Shown: positions 17,346-25,207, counted from the first letter of the stretch. The stretch: DNA of 64,000 bases from Kribbella antiqua (GCF_004345665.1 NZ_SLWR01000001.1:248001-312000); one strand, 5' to 3'. Made by a program: numbers and translations. The notes: generated by a model not told the origin, from the letters alone.

Positions 17346-17349
17346 CCGA

Positions 17350-18156
17350 TCACGTCGGCCGGCTGTCCCCCCGCGGCGGCGGTGGCGGCACCAGGCCGGT
17401 GGCCATCCCGCCCGTCGACGACTCGGTCGGCTCGCGTTGCCACTGGCTGCGGGCAGCGTCCTCGCGACCGCGCTGATACGCCTCTTCGCGCGATCGGGCG
17501 TTCGGGAAGTCTTCCTCGGCACGATCCAACCAGCGCTCCCACCGCTGCTGCATCGGCCGGATCATTCCGCCACCCATACCAACGACGATGACGCCGCCGA
17601 CCGTCGCCAGGACCGCAATCAGGACCGGGGTTGTCACAGCGGTTGCCACGCCGATCTGGTTGAGCGCGGCGATGATGCCCAGCGCGATCACGAAGATCTG
17701 GACCGTCTTCGCCACCAGTTGTCCGTAACTGAGTGCGGACAGGGCGCTGCCGACCAGGTCACGCAACGCGTTGGCGATCGCCGCGGCGACGACCACGATC
17801 ACGATCGCCACGACTGCCCGTGGCAGCCAGCCGACGATCGAGTCGAGGAGGTTGCTGACCGGGTTCGGACCGAACACCCCGAACGCGAACTGCAGCGCGA
17901 TCAGGAGCACGAAGTAGTAGACCAGCGCGGCGATGAGACCGCTTGCGTCGTACTTCGACTGTTCGAGCGCTCGCCGGATGCCGCCGCGCTCGACGGCGCG
18001 GTCGAACCCGACGCGGTTCAGGACCACCTGGACGACCTTGCGCAAGGCCTTCGCCACCAGCCATCCGATCAGCAGGATGACCAGGAACACGGCGAATTTC
18101 GGCAAGAAGGTGATCACGTCATCGACCGCGTTGTTCCATGACTGGGTCAGATCCAT
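17350..18156 (-). CDS. Mechanosensitive-channel-like membrane protein
   Basis: A 268-residue membrane protein. Hydrophobic segments lie at about residues 18-38, 75-97, 105-130, 150-165 and 175-195, with Gly/Ala-rich helices ('VVAIVIVVVAAAIANALRDLVGSAL') resembling the pore helix region of small MscS-related 'TM helix repeat' proteins. The C-terminal ~60 residues are charged and Pro-rich. The start is ATG 18156 after GGGAAGCGG; an upstream in-frame start at 18273 would overlap the holin-type gene. Role in osmotic protection is inferred from family resemblance only. Confidence 0.72.
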   Translation of the reverse strand: MDLTQSWNNAVDDVITFLPKFAVFLVILLIGWLVAKALRKVVQVVLNRVGFDRAVERGGIRRALEQSKYDASGLIAALVYYFVLLIALQFAFGVFGPNPVSNLLDSIVGWLPRAVVAIVIVVVAAAIANALRDLVGSALSALSYGQLVAKTVQIFVIALGIIAALNQIGVATAVTTPVLIAVLATVGGVIVVGMGGGMIRPMQQRWERWLDRAEEDFPNARSREEAYQRGREDAARSQWQREPTESSTGGMATGLVPPPPPRGDSRPT

Positions 18157-18220
18157 CGTTCCGCTTCCCTTCGATCGACCCGGCTGATCCCCCCAGCGGA
18201 CCGCGGGCAAGTTCAGATAC

Positions 18221-18604
18221 TCAGTCGGTCTCGAGTTTGTCCGGCAAGAAGACGTTGACGAGCCAGCTGACAACCGTGATGATCAGCGCGCCGAGCAGGG
18301 CGGTGCCGAAGCCGTCGACCTCGAACGGGATATCCAGACCGTCACTGATCCAGGACGTGAGCAGCAACATCAGCGCATTGATGACGAAGATCAGCAGGCC
18401 AAGGGTCAGGATGATGAACGGCAGCGACAAGATCGTCGCCAGCGGCTTGACCAACGCGTTGACCACCCCGAAGATCGCCGCCACCACCAGCAGGGTGATG
18501 ACCTTGCGTGTGGTGCTCGTCCCGCTCAAGGTGATGCCGCTCAGCAGCCAGGCGGCAGCGGCGAGGGCGATGGCGTTGACGACCAGCCTCATCACGAGCT
18601 TCAT
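18221..18604 (-). CDS. Four-helix membrane protein, phage holin IV superfamily type
   Basis: A 127-residue protein with four membrane helices (about 3-22, 33-50, 55-82 and 95-115). The 'GVVNALVKPLATILSLPFIILTLGLLIFVINALMLLLTSWI' region is the signature of the 'mycobacterial 4 TMS phage holin, superfamily IV' group (PF04020). Despite the name, most chromosomal members are not phage genes; no phage gene lies nearby. Function is unknown, possibly membrane maintenance. Confidence 0.82.
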   Translation of the reverse strand: MKLVMRLVVNAIALAAAAWLLSGITLSGTSTTRKVITLLVVAAIFGVVNALVKPLATILSLPFIILTLGLLIFVINALMLLLTSWISDGLDIPFEVDGFGTALLGALIITVVSWLVNVFLPDKLETD

Positions 18605-18618
18605 GTTCAGTCTCCCGT

Positions 18619-19011
18619 TCAGCGGTGGACCGCGTCGCCGACGCGGTGGAAGGCCTTGGTCAGCCTCTTGCGTCCCTTGCCCGCGGCCTTGCCGGCGTCA
18701 TCGGCCACGCCGCCGGCCTTCTTCCGCAGCTTCCGGCCGGACTTCTTGCCGCGTTTACCCACCTGCTTGACGTCACCGGCGGCCGAGCCGCGTGCGCGCA
18801 GGCCGACGCCCTTGCGCATCCCGCGCTTGACGTCCTTCGCCCGCGGAATCATCAGCTGTACGCCGTACCCGTACAGGCGCAGCCCCAGAGCCATCAGGGG
18901 CAATCCCAGCGGCAGCAGGATCACCGTGATACACAACACGGCGGCCAGGATCATGACAACCGTGGCAAGCAGCCACACGAGCATGGCGCCGACTCCTCGC
19001 AAAACTTTCAT
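18619..19011 (-). CDS. Small membrane protein with basic cytoplasmic tail
   Basis: A 130-residue protein with two adjacent membrane helices (residues 5-45) and a strongly basic Lys/Arg/Gly-rich tail with no recognised domain ('GKRGKKSGRKLRKKAGGVAD'). Start ATG 19011; a GTG at 19020 is possible. It precedes the holin-type and channel-like genes on the same strand, so the three may be co-transcribed. The basic tail parallels the Lys-rich tails of nearby gas-vesicle proteins. Confidence 0.65.
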   Translation of the reverse strand: MKVLRGVGAMLVWLLATVVMILAAVLCITVILLPLGLPLMALGLRLYGYGVQLMIPRAKDVKRGMRKGVGLRARGSAAGDVKQVGKRGKKSGRKLRKKAGGVADDAGKAAGKGRKRLTKAFHRVGDAVHR

Positions 19012-19118
19012 GATTACCACGTCCAGCCAGATGCGAACCGCATTTCACGGTGGAAACGCGGTGAATCCCAACTACCTGTTCCCCGGCATTGCATTTCAAA
19101 TCCGCTGCGGTTCAGTAA

Positions 19119-19436
19119 TTACGTTTCGTGTGTGCCCGGTGACTCACTCGGCAACAGTGAGCCGAGTGGGCCGAGATCGATGTTCAGATCGGCCGTGCTC
19201 AGGCCGAACTGCTCCCGCAGCGCGGTCATGGCTTCCTCGAGTCGCATCAGACCGAGCCCGAGTTCTTCGACCTGCGTCGCGCTGAGGTCGCCCTGGTCCA
19301 TCCGGCGGATCGCCTGGCGTTCCATCAACTGACGGACCAGCTCGACGATCGTCAGCACCAGCTTCAGCAACTCGCGTTCGACGGTGTCGGCATTGGCTTC
19401 GATCCGCTGAGTGATCGGCAGGATCGGCTCGGTCAT
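19119..19436 (-). CDS. gvpK: Gas vesicle protein GvpK
   Basis: A 105-residue GvpK (PF05121), an accessory protein for gas vesicle assembly. The conserved run includes 'LLKLVLTIVELVRQLMERQA' and 'DLSATQVEELGLGLMRLEEAM'. It is last in a leftward operon; its ATG overlaps the GvpS stop (ATGA). In other systems GvpK is needed for vesicle growth but is not a major shell component. The ordering S-K at the end matches Streptomyces gvp clusters. Confidence 0.93.
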   Translation of the reverse strand: MTEPILPITQRIEANADTVERELLKLVLTIVELVRQLMERQAIRRMDQGDLSATQVEELGLGLMRLEEAMTALREQFGLSTADLNIDLGPLGSLLPSESPGTHET

Positions 19437-19621
19437 GACAGTGGCTCCATTTCCGCGCGGACCGACTGGATGACCGCCGACAACTGAATCCGCACCAGGT
19501 CGACATCTGCCAACGAGATGACGATGTCGCCGGACAGCACGACCCCCTTGCCGAGCAACCGGTCCAGCAGGTCGACCAGGCTCGGCTCGGTCGCAACAGC
19601 GGTGGTGGCCTGGACCGTCAC
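19433..19621 (-). CDS. gvpS: Gas vesicle protein GvpS (short GvpA/J family)
   Basis: A 62-residue GvpA-family protein (PF00741) with the core 'SLVDLLDRLLGKGVVLSGDIVISLADVDLVRIQLSAVI'. It starts at GTG 19621, which overlaps the GvpL/F stop by GTGA; the long in-frame extension upstream is only a shadow of that gene. It diverges from the canonical GvpA core (LADVDLV for LVGIELL), so it is an accessory, probably a cap or minor shell component, rather than the main wall protein. Confidence 0.85.
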   Translation of the reverse strand: MTVQATTAVATEPSLVDLLDRLLGKGVVLSGDIVISLADVDLVRIQLSAVIQSVRAEMEPLS

Positions 19622-20382
19622 GGCTTCTCCAATACGGCGAAGGAGTACGGCGGCCAGGGCCCGTTCACCTCGATGTCGAACGACGGGTACCTGCCCCGCA
19701 GCTCGTCGACGAGCTGGAAGAAGTCGGTACTGCGGTCGTCGTCGACCAGGAACGTCGCGTTGAGAGACATCGTCTCCCGGCGGCCGGTGAGTCGTTGGTC
19801 CTGCGGCGCGAGCCGCCGCGTCGCAGCCGCACCGGGTACCAAGTCCCAGAACAGCTGGTCGGCAAGCATCTGCTGGTCCATTGTCGCCGCCTGCCGCCCG
19901 CGAATCTCGGCACGACGTCGCTCGAGATAGGCGACCCCTGAGCTGGAGCCCTCGGTCACGGGTGCGGCGGGTTTCGACGGCGCTTGGCTGTAGACCTTCA
20001 CGCTCCACTCGCTGCGCCGGTCGATCCGGTCCAGTGCGACGACGAGGTCGTCGTACAACTCCTCGATCCGGTCGCGGGCGGCGTCGTCGGAGCGATAGAT
20101 CGTGACCAACCGGAACGGCGCGAGGGCAGTGGTGATCGCCGCGGCCCGCCGGACGACCTCGTCATGCCGGCGTGCGGTCTTCTCCACCCAGCCGAGGTTC
20201 TCGAGGTTCTCACGCAGCGCCGACTCGCCGAACTCCTCCAGGTCGACAGTGCTCACCACAGCGGTCAGATCGCGATGCCCGATCGTCCTCACGGGAGTAC
20301 CACCCACACCTTCGAGCGACGACAACACCTCCTCGTCCAGGTGCCGGCCGACCGCGTAGACGTACGTGCCGGTCTCAGCCAC
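19618..20382 (-). CDS. Gas vesicle protein GvpL/GvpF family
   Basis: A 254-residue GvpL/F protein (PF06386). The start 'TYVYAVGRHLDEE' and the C-terminal 'SLNATFLVDDDRSTDFFQLVDELRGRYPSFDIEVNGPWPPYSFAVL' are diagnostic. The two-domain proteins of this family sit at the vesicle tip or nucleate assembly. It is the second of two paralogues in the operon and most likely corresponds to GvpL by position. GTG start at 20382 overlaps the preceding gene by eight bases. Confidence 0.92.
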   Translation of the reverse strand: MAETGTYVYAVGRHLDEEVLSSLEGVGGTPVRTIGHRDLTAVVSTVDLEEFGESALRENLENLGWVEKTARRHDEVVRRAAAITTALAPFRLVTIYRSDDAARDRIEELYDDLVVALDRIDRRSEWSVKVYSQAPSKPAAPVTEGSSSGVAYLERRRAEIRGRQAATMDQQMLADQLFWDLVPGAAATRRLAPQDQRLTGRRETMSLNATFLVDDDRSTDFFQLVDELRGRYPSFDIEVNGPWPPYSFAVLEKP

Positions 20383-20707
20383 TGTCGCTCTCCAGTTCCT
20401 TGATCCGCTCCCGTAGCTTGCGGTTCTCGTCGGCCAGTTCCTGCTCGTCGCCAGACAGCATCGGGTCCCGGGTCCACCAGTCGATGCCCATCTCCATCGC
20501 CTTGTCGACCGAGACGACCAGCAGGCGGATCTTGACGGTCAGCAGCTCGATGTCGAGCAGGTTCACCCTGATGTCGCCGGCGATGATGATGCCCTTGTCC
20601 AGCACTCGCTCGAGGATGTCCGCCAAACCCTCCGGCCGGGGAGCGGCGGACGCGAAGCCGTAGCGGTCCATGCCGGCCCGGCGGGACGAGATCGTCGGTT
20701 CTGTCAT
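20375..20707 (-). CDS. gvpJ: Gas vesicle protein GvpJ-type (GvpA family with coiled-coil tail)
   Basis: A 110-residue GvpA-family protein. Residues ~28-75 carry the wall-protein core ('LADILERVLDKGIIIAGDIRVNLLDIELLTVKIRLLVVSV'). The C-terminal 30 residues form an acidic coiled coil ('DEQELADENRKLRERIKELE'). ATG 20707 is chosen over an earlier in-frame start at 20743. The position between GvpO and GvpL matches Streptomyces GvpJ. Members of this type form the conical caps or act in nucleation. Confidence 0.88.
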   Translation of the reverse strand: MTEPTISSRRAGMDRYGFASAAPRPEGLADILERVLDKGIIIAGDIRVNLLDIELLTVKIRLLVVSVDKAMEMGIDWWTRDPMLSGDEQELADENRKLRERIKELESDSG

Positions 20708-20717
20708 CGCACGTCCC

Positions 20718-21122
20718 TCACTCCTGCATCCGCCCACGGACATAGCGGTCCAGCCGTCGGTAGCCGGTCACCACGCCGTCGGGGTCGACGTCGACCTCGT
20801 AGACGGCCATGATGTCGGTCGTCTCGGGGATACGGCGCGACTCGACCACCTGCACCTGGACCCGCCAGCCGTCCTCGACCTTCTCGACGGCGACGATGCT
20901 TTCGGGAGCCTGCCCAATCAGCTCAGACAGTTCGGAGGCGGCCGTCACCGCAATCGTGCGCAGCGACTTCGGTGTCGCTCGCCGACTCCGCGTCGTACCG
21001 GTGGACTCGCTTTGTCCGTCACTCGAAGCGCGAGTCGACGACGCCTTCTTCGCCGGCTGTCGCTTGGCCGGCGTATTCCGTTGCGTGGTCTTGCGTGGTG
21101 TGGTCTTGCGTGGCGTGGCCAT
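20718..21122 (-). CDS. gvpO: Gas vesicle protein GvpO with basic N-terminal tail
   Basis: A 134-residue GvpO (PF05800). The conserved domain is residues ~55-130 ('GWRVQVQVVESRRIPETTDIMAVYEVDVDPDGVVTGYRRLDRYVR'). The first ~50 residues are a Lys/Arg/Thr-rich low-complexity tail (KTTPRKTTQRN and similar). GvpO is required for vesicle formation in haloarchaea and Streptomyces-type systems. The basic tail echoes those of the GvpA-like and first proteins in this operon. Confidence 0.92.
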   Translation of the reverse strand: MATPRKTTPRKTTQRNTPAKRQPAKKASSTRASSDGQSESTGTTRSRRATPKSLRTIAVTAASELSELIGQAPESIVAVEKVEDGWRVQVQVVESRRIPETTDIMAVYEVDVDPDGVVTGYRRLDRYVRGRMQE

Positions 21123-21128
21123 GGACGA

Positions 21129-21377
21129 TCAGACCTCTCCCTGCCGGCGGTCGTTGGCAACAAGCAGCCGAGCGATCAGTTCTTCCTCCATGGCAGCGGC
21201 GTCGTCCGGGCTGAGCGTCCCGTTCTCCCGGAGCGCCTCGATCTGCTCGAGTTGCAGCCGAATCCGCGCCGGGTCGTAGTACTCGCTCTCGGCCTGGCGG
21301 CGGATCTGCTCTGCCAAAGCGACCGTGGCTCGCACGGGTGCCAGTGGCAGGGTCAGGAGGTTCGTGATCAAGCCCAT
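21129..21377 (-). CDS. gvpG: Gas vesicle protein GvpG
   Basis: An 82-residue GvpG (PF05120), a small helical protein that binds other Gvp proteins in assembly. The conserved pattern 'LPLAPVRATVALAEQIRRQAE' and 'LRENGTLSPDDAAAMEEELI' is clear. Located three bases after GvpF/L and seven before GvpO on the same strand, so co-translated. Confidence 0.92.
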   Translation of the reverse strand: MGLITNLLTLPLAPVRATVALAEQIRRQAESEYYDPARIRLQLEQIEALRENGTLSPDDAAAMEEELIARLLVANDRRQGEV

Positions 21378-21380
21378 GCG

Positions 21381-22142
21381 TCACTCCCCCGCCGCGACGA
21401 AGTCGTACGGCGCGGTCGGCCCGATCAGCTTCAGCGTCGCCCGCCCGGCGAAGGCCTCGGCCAGCTTCTCCACGGCCTGCTCGAACTCCGCCCGCTTGCT
21501 GTCCTCGACCAGCAGCGCGACATCGAGCAGCCGATCCACTCCGGCGCCCTCGCGGATGTTGACGGCCGCCGCATGACGCTCGAGCTCAGTCAGCAGGTTG
21601 CGCCCGTCCTCCGCACTCTTGGCTTCGAGTGCTCGCGCGACCAACTCCCCGAGCCGGACACGATCGCCGTACGACGAATCGTCGGGCGCATCTCGCGTGG
21701 CAGCTCGAAGTCGCGCGATCTCGGCGTTCTCCGCCACGACCTCGGTCAGGACCTGCCGCTCGTCGTACCGCGCACGTACGACGAACTGCGACTGGCCGGC
21801 CACGTCGTCCAGCATCGCGTGGAAGCGATCCTGGTCAGGCTCCAGCAGGTTGGTCTTGACCGCGTCCCGATCCTGCATCACTGATCCGAACCGGATAGGC
21901 AGGACCGGCCCAACGGCCGCGACCGCATCGAGCACCCGGCTGTGGGCCATCAGATCGTCGCGTCCAGCCATGGTTCGGTCGCTGTCCATGAGACTCGTGA
22001 CCGCGGCGACGTCGCCGTACGGAATCAGGCTCACGGCTTGGCCGGCGACCCCCTTGAGGTCCTTCGGCAGCACGAGATCCGCGGGTACGACTCCGTACAC
22101 GTAACAGCCAAGGCCGACGTCACCCGGCGTGGCCACGGTCAC
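21381..22142 (-). CDS. Gas vesicle protein GvpF/GvpL family
   Basis: A 253-residue GvpF/L protein. '[15 protein letters not shown]' opens the N-terminal domain; the C-terminus '[22 protein letters not shown]' is conserved. It lies directly after the GvpA-like gene (GTGA overlap) and before GvpG, the position of GvpF in Streptomyces clusters. GvpF touches GvpA at initiation of vesicle growth in known systems. Confidence 0.92.
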   Translation of the reverse strand: MTVATPGDVGLGCYVYGVVPADLVLPKDLKGVAGQAVSLIPYGDVAAVTSLMDSDRTMAGRDDLMAHSRVLDAVAAVGPVLPIRFGSVMQDRDAVKTNLLEPDQDRFHAMLDDVAGQSQFVVRARYDERQVLTEVVAENAEIARLRAATRDAPDDSSYGDRVRLGELVARALEAKSAEDGRNLLTELERHAAAVNIREGAGVDRLLDVALLVEDSKRAEFEQAVEKLAEAFAGRATLKLIGPTAPYDFVAAGE

Positions 22143-22600
22143 TCCTCAGTCCTCCGACGACGCGCCGCGGCCTTCTTGGCGGGCCGGCGACGCGGGCGGG
22201 CTTCCTGGTATTCCTCTTCGCGCTCGTCCTCTTGCTCTTGCTCAGCGCGATCCTCGTCCCGTCCGAGCAGCGCTTCCTTCGCTCCGGACAGGAGACCGCG
22301 CGTCTTGCCCTGCGCGCCGCTCTCGCTCATCGACTCGACCATCCCCGGGAGCGTCTCGCCCCCCTTCTCGTACAGATCCAGGCGGTTCGTGGCTTCCGCG
22401 AAGCGCAGGTAGGTGTCGACACTCGCGACGACGATGCGGGCGTCGATGGTCAGCAGCTCGATGCCCACCAGGGAAACCCGGATGTAGGCATCGATGACGA
22501 GTCCCTTGTCGAGGATGCTGTCGATGACGTCGGCGAGGCTGCTCGGTGCGGGCCTCGACAGATAGCCACCTGAGCGTTGGCCTGCGGCCGCCATGGTCAT
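22139..22600 (-). CDS. Gas vesicle structural protein GvpA/J with long charged tail
   Basis: A 153-residue protein. Residues ~20-76 are the best GvpA core in the window ('[20 protein letters not shown]', '[20 protein letters not shown]'), so this is the likely major wall protein. A classical GvpA has only about 70 residues. Here ~75 more follow: an acidic stretch ([13 protein letters not shown]) and a basic end ([14 protein letters not shown]). Start ATG 22600 after GGAAGG. How such a tail is accommodated on a densely packed wall is unclear; it may be displayed outside or processed. Confidence 0.9.
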   Translation of the reverse strand: MTMAAAGQRSGGYLSRPAPSSLADVIDSILDKGLVIDAYIRVSLVGIELLTIDARIVVASVDTYLRFAEATNRLDLYEKGGETLPGMVESMSESGAQGKTRGLLSGAKEALLGRDEDRAEQEQEDEREEEYQEARPRRRPAKKAAARRRRTEE

Positions 22601-22630
22601 GGGTCTCTACCTTCCAGTCGGCTAAGGGGC

Positions 22631-24028
22631 TCAGCTCGCGCGACGACGCGGGCGGGGTTCGGGTTCTTCCTCGTACTCTTCGTCTTCTTCCTCGTACTCG
22701 TCCTCAGGCTCCTCTTCCTCTTCTTCGCCCTCGTCCTCGTACTCGTCCTCTTCGTCGTACTCGTCCTCGTCGGCGGGCTCTTCGTCCTCGGCCGCCTCTT
22801 CCTCTTCTTCCTCGTACTCGTCCTCGGGCTGCTCTTCCTCTTCTTCGCCCTCGTCCTCGTACTCGTCTTCCTCGTCGTACTCGTCCTCGTCGGCGGGCTC
22901 TTCGTCCTCGGCCGCCTCTTCGTCTTCTTCCTCGTACTCGTCCTCGGGCTGCTCTTCCTCTTCTTCGCCCTCGTCCTCGTACTCGTCCTCTTCGTCGTAC
23001 TCGTCCTCGTCGCCCGGCTCTTCGTCCTCTTCGTACTCGTCCTCAGGCTCTTCTTCGCCCTCGTCCTCGTACTCGTCTTCCTCGTCGTACTCGTCCTCGG
23101 CGCCGGCCTCCTGGTCGTTCTCCTCGTCCTCGGAGGCTTCCTCGTCGGTGCGCGTCACCTTCGACTCGTGAATCTCGCCGCGCCATCCGTCGACCTCGTC
23201 GGGATGCAGGATGACGTTCGTCATCACGTGCCGCTGGAACTGCTTGAGCTCCGCCCGTGCGCGACGCCCCTGCGCGCGCCAGATGTTCCCGACCCGCTCG
23301 AACATCCCCTGCGGGTAGTACTCGAGTACGACGAGAATCCGCGTCAGGGTGGGAGCCAGCTCGTGGAACGTCACGGAGCCGTCGACGTACCCCTTCTCCC
23401 CCTTCGAGCGCCAGACGATCTTCTCGTCCGGTACCTGCTCGAGGATGGTCGCCTCCCAGGTCCGGTGCGACCAGAGGATCTTCGCCTTGAAGGCGACCTT
23501 CTCGTCGGACTTCTGCTCCACGCTCTCGACCTTCTTCATGAAGCCGGAGAACTCCTGGAACTGCGTCCACTGGTTGTAGGCGACATCGAGCGGTACGCCG
23601 ACATCGATCCCCTCGATGATCTTCGTCGCCTTCGTCGCCTTCTTGCCTTGTTTGCCGCCCGAGCCCGAGCCCCCGGAAGCGGCGTCCTTCACCATGTCCA
23701 CGGCTCCCATGAACCCCCCTTTCAACGCTCCCATCAGAGGTGATCGCCCGGTCGCCGCCGCCTTGCCTCCCCCGACGAGCGCTTTCCGCGTGACACCACC
23801 GCTCGAGGCGACATCGACCAGCCGTTCGGTCAGGCCCGAAACCTTCTCCGCGGCCGCTTCAGCCGTGCGTCCGGCGGCGGCCGAGAGCGCGTTCTGCAGT
23901 TCGCTCTTCAACCGGTCGACCGGAAGTTCATCGACGATGGACTTCAGGCCGTTGTGCTCCCCGTTGTGCTTGCCGTTGCGCTCCCCGCTGCGCTCCTCGG
24001 TGCGCGATCGTTCGGCCATCTCGGTCAC
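22631..24028 (-). CDS. SRPBCC domain protein with acidic tandem-repeat tail (GvpZ-like position)
   Basis: A 465-residue protein. Residues 1-135 are helical and Gly/Ala-rich ('LQNALSAAAGRTAEAAAEKV', 'MGALKGGFMGAVDMV'). Residues ~137-280 form an SRPBCC (START-like) domain ('IDVGVPLDVAYNQWTQFQEF', 'VESVEQKSDEKVAFKAKILW', then 'RILVVLEYYPQGMF'). Residues ~295-458 are almost entirely Glu, Asp, Tyr and Pro in 40-residue repeats, ending in RPRRRAS. The GTG start overlaps the upstream gene (GTGA). Streptomyces gvp clusters contain two poorly characterised genes, gvpY and gvpZ; I suspect correspondence to gvpZ but did not verify it. Confidence 0.85.
   Translation of the reverse strand: MTEMAERSRTEERSGERNGKHNGEHNGLKSIVDELPVDRLKSELQNALSAAAGRTAEAAAEKVSGLTERLVDVASSGGVTRKALVGGGKAAATGRSPLMGALKGGFMGAVDMVKDAASGGSGSGGKQGKKATKATKIIEGIDVGVPLDVAYNQWTQFQEFSGFMKKVESVEQKSDEKVAFKAKILWSHRTWEATILEQVPDEKIVWRSKGEKGYVDGSVTFHELAPTLTRILVVLEYYPQGMFERVGNIWRAQGRRARAELKQFQRHVMTNVILHPDEVDGWRGEIHESKVTRTDEEASEDEENDQEAGAEDEYDEEDEYEDEGEEEPEDEYEEDEEPGDEDEYDEEDEYEDEGEEEEEQPEDEYEEEDEEAAEDEEPADEDEYDEEDEYEDEGEEEEEQPEDEYEEEEEEAAEDEEPADEDEYDEEDEYEDEGEEEEEEPEDEYEEEDEEYEEEPEPRPRRRAS
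22694..23060. repeat. 120-bp tandem repeat coding for the acidic tail
   Basis: Three consecutive 120-bp units are in register (for example from 22741, 22861 and 22981), with only scattered substitutions, and degenerate partial units flank them. Each unit encodes 40 residues of the pattern DEDEYDEEDEYEDEGEEE (18 shown) followed by a Pro-Glu-Asp-Tyr-rich part. The unit is a multiple of three, so copy-number change keeps the frame. Boundaries are approximate. Confidence 0.85.
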
Positions 24029-24858
24029 CCGCGCTTCCTCGCCGAGGATCCGCTCGCCGTGCTCTTCTTGGCCGCGGTCTTCTTCGCCGCGGTCTTTTTG
24101 GCGGCGGTCTTCCGCGGCGGTGAGGACTTCTTCGCGGCCGTCTTCTTGGCGGCCGCCTTCCGCGGCGGCGACGACTTCTTCGCGGTCGTCTTCTTGGCCG
24201 TGGTCTTCTTCGCCGGCGGGGTGCTCTTCTTGGCCGTGCTCTTCTTTGCGGAGGTCGTCTTCCGCGGGCTGGAGCCGGAGTCCGCGCTGGAGCCGGAGTT
24301 GCTGCTCGCAGCCTTCGCCGCGGTCTTCTTGGCGGGCCTCTTGCTCGTACGACGTGGGCCGGAGCTGTCAGACCGCTCCCGCGGCCGCCTGGAGCTCTCC
24401 TCCTCGGAGCCGCGCTCGTCGTCGCTCGACTGGCTGCGGCTGTCGTCGCCTTCGCGGCTTCTCCGCGCGCTCACGCCACGCCGCGGCCTTCTACGACGCC
24501 GCTTCGGACGCTCCTCGGGCTCGCTCTCGCCCTCACCCTCGCCATTCCCCACGGCGAGCAACCGGTCGGTGCGATCCCTGATCGAGTCGCTGACCCGGTT
24601 GAGCCGGTTGCTGGCCGCGGCCACCGCCGCTTCCCGGCCGGCCGTCACGAGCCTGCCCCGCACTTGATCGGACAGCTTCGACAGTTCGGGGTTCTGCTCG
24701 ACGACGGTCGCGAGCTGCTGAACGATGGCGCGCGGGTCCGTCGCGATCCGCTTGCCGGCCAGCAGTCCACCGACAGTGATCGCCAGCCTGAGCTTCTTGG
24801 TGCGGCCGAGCAGGTAACCGCTCGCGACGGCAGCCGCCACCTTTGCGGTGCTATTCAT
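24025..24858 (-). CDS. First gene of gvp operon: Lys-rich, histone-H1-like tail protein
   Basis: A 277-residue protein. Residues 1-35 look membrane-associated ('VAAAVASGYLLGRTKKLRLAITVGGLL'); residues 40-95 are amphipathic helices ('LSDQVRGRLVTAGREAAVAA'). The rest is low complexity: an Arg/Ser/Glu-rich stretch, then ~90 residues of AAKK/TAKK/SPPRK repeats like the tails of histone H1 or bacterial Hc1-like proteins. ATG 24858 follows AGGAGAG. GTGA overlap with the SRPBCC gene makes them a pair. It occupies the leading position of the gas vesicle operon; a role as GvpT/Y-like accessory protein is inference. Confidence 0.75.
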   Translation of the reverse strand: MNSTAKVAAAVASGYLLGRTKKLRLAITVGGLLAGKRIATDPRAIVQQLATVVEQNPELSKLSDQVRGRLVTAGREAAVAAASNRLNRVSDSIRDRTDRLLAVGNGEGEGESEPEERPKRRRRRPRRGVSARRSREGDDSRSQSSDDERGSEEESSRRPRERSDSSGPRRTSKRPAKKTAAKAASSNSGSSADSGSSPRKTTSAKKSTAKKSTPPAKKTTAKKTTAKKSSPPRKAAAKKTAAKKSSPPRKTAAKKTAAKKTAAKKSTASGSSARKRG

Positions 24859-24887
24859 GGACTCTCCTACAGAGCTGGTAGTGCCAC

Positions 24888-24906
24888 CTCGGAGCAGTTC
24901 TCCGAG
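24888..24906. promoter_or_regulatory. Perfect inverted repeat upstream of the gvp operon
   Basis: CTCGGAG (24888-24894) and CTCCGAG (24900-24906) are perfect 7-bp arms around a 5-base spacer, 30-48 bp upstream of the first gene of the operon. It could be a regulator site or a hairpin in the leader. No clear -10/-35 pair was found beside it. Confidence 0.5.
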
Positions 24907-24949
24907 TGGCCTTCGGCAACGAACAGGCACCGTCCGGGCCTGGCCCGGA

Positions 24950-25207
24950 TCAGTGAGCCAAGGCAGCGATCCGCCGCAGCATCGGGAGACTGGGATACGT
25001 TTCGCGATGAACCTTCCGCAGCAGGATGATGGCGTAGATCGGGACCTCGTCCGGCTGGAGCAGGGACTCGATCAGGTCGAGCATCGGGATCGACGGAAAG
25101 TGATCGTGCGCGACCTTGTCGAGCAATGCGTCCAGCAGCAACTCCCGGGCTTCGGGCGGCTTGCGTGCGTCAGACTGTGAATCAGCCTTGATCCAGAGCT
25201 CACTCAT
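24950..25207 (-). CDS. Small conserved-looking protein of unknown function
   Basis: An 85-residue protein with a mirrored internal motif: 'HDHFPSIPMLDLIESLL' near the middle and 'RETYPSLPMLRRIAAL' at the end, each a [HY]-x-[FY]-P-S-[IL]-P-M-L block about 36 residues apart. The block looks like an internal duplication. No signal peptide. It overlaps the DUF6458 stop by 8 bases and sits just upstream of the gvp operon on the same strand, so it may share the upstream sigma-B-like promoter. I do not recognise the family. Confidence 0.65.
   Translation of the reverse strand: MSELWIKADSQSDARKPPEARELLLDALLDKVAHDHFPSIPMLDLIESLLQPDEVPIYAIILLRKVHRETYPSLPMLRRIAALAH

Noticed and set aside
18221..18604. 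Prophage remnant suggested by the holin-type name
   Set aside because: No integrase, structural or packaging genes are nearby; PF04020 members are common chromosomal membrane proteins.
22694..23060. CRISPR-like array
   Set aside because: The repeats are tandem 120-bp coding units without unique spacers.
22577..23743. 388-residue plus-strand reading frame rich in Leu, Phe and Val
   Set aside because: It is the antisense of the Glu/Asp/Tyr repeats of the SRPBCC gene; the hydrophobic look is a direct result of reading those codons backwards.
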